A DNA stretch of 64,000 nt, taken from NCBI GenBank assembly GCA_007449985.2, contig VIIQ02000581.1, forward strand, positions 62,001-126,000. Direction: 5' to 3'. Under the pieces are notes generated by a model that saw only the letters and a list, made by a program, of their open reading frames with translations, was not told the origin of the DNA and did not search any database. A program made the translations under genes and the position numbers. Positions 58,074-64,000 of this stretch are shown here, piece after piece. This DNA comes from Desmodesmus armatus. Its lineage: Eukaryota > Chlorophyta > Chlorophyceae > Sphaeropleales > Scenedesmaceae. The first letter of the stretch is position 1. Every line of letters begins with the position of its first letter.

Positions 58074-59827
58074 TTACTGAGCACCGCCGCGGCCGAAGCC
58101 ACCACCGCCGAACTGGGGGTTGTAGGAGCCGGGGGCGGAGGCCTGCGGGCAAAAAAACACGGCAACAGGTGACATGTCAGGCGACATGGCTTCACCCCAC
58201 AGATACACTGCTGCACACACATGTCTTGAGGATTGTATTGGCTGTGATCAAGCTTAGTGTCTTTACAGACAACCGTACGACGCTGCTTGTACGGCTCCGA
58301 CAGTCAACCGCCTGCGCCAGCAATGTCAAGGCAGAGCCGGCCTAGCCCAGTGCAGCACCTGTGTCGCATCTGTCCACCTACCTTGTCGCCACCACCGCCG
58401 CGGCCGAAGCCACCACCCTCGCGGGGGCCGCTCCTGTATCCCTCCCTGTAGCCACCACCCTCACGGGGGGGACCGCGGGGGGGCCTGTCGCCCATGGGGG
58501 GACGGCGGCCCTCACCTGCAGCAGACAGTGACAGGGCACCACGCAAATCCACAAGATCAGGAACAAGGTTCCAGGCTATAAGTGACCCAGGAAACAAGCT
58601 TCAGGGAAGCGAGGAACTGCACAACCACAACCACCCACAGCAGCAGACTTGCGGGATGGACACTGCCGGTAAAGTTGCTGCGCTGGTTGCATGCTGTCTG
58701 TCAGCTGATACACCATGGAAGACTGCAGGTCTGTCGCACTGCCAGCAACACAGGGAAGCAACACACTCCATCCTGGTTGCAAGATCATTCTGCCCCCAAA
58801 ACACGTTATTCCATGCAAGCTGCTGCGCAACATCAGTGCTGTGCCTGTCTGCTGCCTCTCTCTCACCTGCGGGGCGGGCGCTCTTGGTGAGTGTGGCGGG
58901 CACCACATCAGCGGGCAGGTTGAGGTACTCACGCAGGTACTCAATGCCCTTGTCCGTCAGGAACCTGAGCAAGCACAACAGCAGCAGCAGGGATGGCAGC
59001 AGCATTGACAGCAGCAGGAACAGCAGAAAACAGCACACATGTGAGCATCGCCTGAATGGTGGTGACGCTGCTGCTGCTGCTGCTGCTGCTCGGGCTGATT
59101 TGGCATGCAGCCACCGGTTGCAGGGCTGCCCAGCTGCTGCTGCTGTTCTGCATTCGAAAATGGTGGATGGCCTTCGACTGCTCCCATGCCGCTGGTTGCT
59201 GCCCCTGCTGTGCTGCTGCTTGCTGGCTGGGTGTCCCACGCTCTTGCTGCCTGCTGCACCCGTAGGAGCTGCTGCCCGCCTGCTGCCACTCCAACCGCAG
59301 TGCTGAAAGCTAGTAGGGCAACCAGTGCTGCTGCTGCTGCTGGTGCTGGTGTCGCACCAGTAGTAGTGCCTCCAAGCAAAGCGCTCGGTGACCAGCTCCT
59401 TGCTCTTGAAGGACTGCATGAGCTTGATCACGTGCAGGTTGGGCACGCTCTCAATCTCGGGGTGGCTCTCCAGGTTGAAGTCCTTCTCAGCCTGCAGCAC
59501 ACCCTCTGCAGGGTGCAGGCAGCAGGAGGGACAGTGTGCGCAGGAGAGCAGCAGGGCAGCAGGGGTGGTGAAGGGTCAGCACGAAGCGGGTGTTGGCGAG
59601 GTGACCAGGATGTGATGACTCAAAGCTATTGACACTGGCAGCTGCAACGTTGGTGATGCTTTTATCAACATACAAACCTCAAACTACAAACAAAAAAGAA
59701 CAGGTATATTTCTTAAGACAGCATACAGCTAGATCTGCATGTGGCTGGGCAGCAGCGGGTGCCAGGGTGCCTCACCCTTGAAGAGGTACTTGTACACCTC
59801 CCTGCGGTTCTTCTTGGGGATCAACAT
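58074..59827 (-). CDS. RPS10: 40S ribosomal protein eS10
   Basis: Component of the small cytosolic ribosomal subunit, near the mRNA entry region. Exons: 59827-59776, 59505-59358, 58964-58867, 58515-58382, 58142-58074, all in phase; 166 residues, the normal size. Landmarks: [60 protein letters not shown] and [12 protein letters not shown]. The C-terminal third is Gly/Arg-rich with [14 protein letters not shown] repeats, ending FGRGGAQ, as in other eukaryotes. The first intron interrupts right after the YLFK segment. Confidence 0.96.
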
Positions 59828-60482
59828 CTTGCCTGGTGGGTGGGAGTTCTGACACGCGTCGGCTCGAGGCCAACTCGACTCCCCTTGGTGTCTGCAGCAC
59901 AGCAGCAGCACAACAGCAGCCAGTGAGAAAACCGTGGGGCTGGTAGGGCAGGTCAAAGACTCAAGCGCCCTAGTGATTCTCACCTTAAGACACGATTTGA
60001 ACAGCACGAAAAGAGGGCGACGTTGGTGTGTGCGGACACCTTGAGCGCGAGCCACCATCATCGGGTTGAGGTTTTGGTTTGAGTGGCCGAACAGGGAAAG
60101 CTGCTGCTTCTTGTTGATTTGGGCAATCGAAGACAGTTTTCTTCAGTGCAAAGCTCATCCGGGTATGCTCATCCAGGACGCTCGCTTGCTACAGCCAGCT
60201 GCTGGACAGGCTGTCAAGTCTGGGTCCATCAGAGGCCGATATCTGCGATCATCCAGCACCAAACATACAATTTACGACCCCCACAAGCTCTTCAAGGGAG
60301 CTTTGGTGTGGTCAGCAACAGCTGCGCTACCAGCCAAATTTGCTTCAAGTTGTTGTATGCTACCAATGCCACAGTGCACAGATCTGTATGAGGTTCTGTC
60401 GTGTTGAACATACTGGTTGAAGGGTCACAAGCAGGGCTGTCAGCCTGGAGAAAAAGTCCAGTGGCACTTTTCAGTGCATCAC
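59828..60482. other. Spacer: eS10 upstream region and TrpRS 3' region
   Basis: The eS10 promoter and 5' UTR and the 3' UTR of the tryptophanyl-tRNA synthetase should share this space. I saw no additional gene; the open frames here show no family similarity. Confidence 0.4.
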
Positions 60483-63815
<3,333 letters not shown>

Positions 63816-64000
63816 ACACCACGAAGCGCTATTGAATCAGGACCCTCGCACACAATTGAAGTGCGTGGAACTTTTCAATTACACTGTGAGGGTCAATATG
63901 ATGGGAAGTGAGTGCCGATCGATCTATGTCTCTTCTTGTTACGTGTTCGAAACACTCAATGCAGCATTCATAAGCCCCAAACGTCTAACCAAATGCCTCA
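63816..64000. other. Upstream region of the TrpRS gene
   Basis: The last 185 bases lie upstream of the TrpRS start codon and would include its promoter or 5' UTR. No further feature was recognised. Confidence 0.35.

Overview
The window is nuclear DNA from an intron-rich eukaryote, almost certainly a green alga. Coding exons are short and GC-rich and are separated by GT-AG introns, many with TGCAG acceptors. Several proteins start with plastid-type transit peptides. Long CAG/GCN repeats and poly-G/poly-C tracts are common. A TGTAA poly(A)-type signal, as used in Chlamydomonas and its relatives, lies behind several genes. The F-box-like/LRR paralogues and general texture suggest a chlorophycean alga, perhaps Sphaeropleales; that placement is inference. 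I rebuilt genes by joining exons whose intron phases agree, so exon lists are sequence-based predictions with no transcript support.

Layout. 162-1661 (+) is the 3' end of a type II 3-dehydroquinate synthase (shikimate pathway), cut by the window edge. 2572-6253 (+) is a very glutamine-rich protein of unknown function. 7901-13589 (-) is a plastid-type PEP mutase/isocitrate lyase superfamily enzyme, head-to-head with 14093-18281 (+), diphthine synthase DPH5. 18962-23011 (+) is a complete plastid-targeted glucokinase. 24304-27569 and 28469-30902 (+) are tandemly duplicated F-box-like/LRR genes. About 5 kb follow with only one small candidate gene (34309-34545, -). Three serpin genes occupy 36358-48214: a divergent pair, then a third downstream. 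49658-54374 (-) is the ribosome-biogenesis factor SSF1/Peter Pan. 55155-57649 (+) is a DUF1995 protein. 58074-59827 (-) is cytosolic ribosomal protein eS10, and 60483-63815 (-) is an organellar tryptophanyl-tRNA synthetase. Most genes are housekeeping or plastid-metabolic and do not form one pathway; the serpins and LRR genes are lineage-type expansions.

Three things stand out. First, at least five genes carry tandem partial copies of an exon end together with its splice site ('exon echoes') in the neighbouring intron. Several copies differ from the parent exon mostly at synonymous positions. Second, in all three serpins the reactive-centre loop lies on its own phase-0/phase-0 exon that varies in length and sequence, and serpin 2 carries a 901-bp inverted-repeat element in the adjacent intron. 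Third, five otherwise intact conserved genes each need one extra base to keep frame, mostly at a G/C run, which points to assembly indels rather than pseudogenes.
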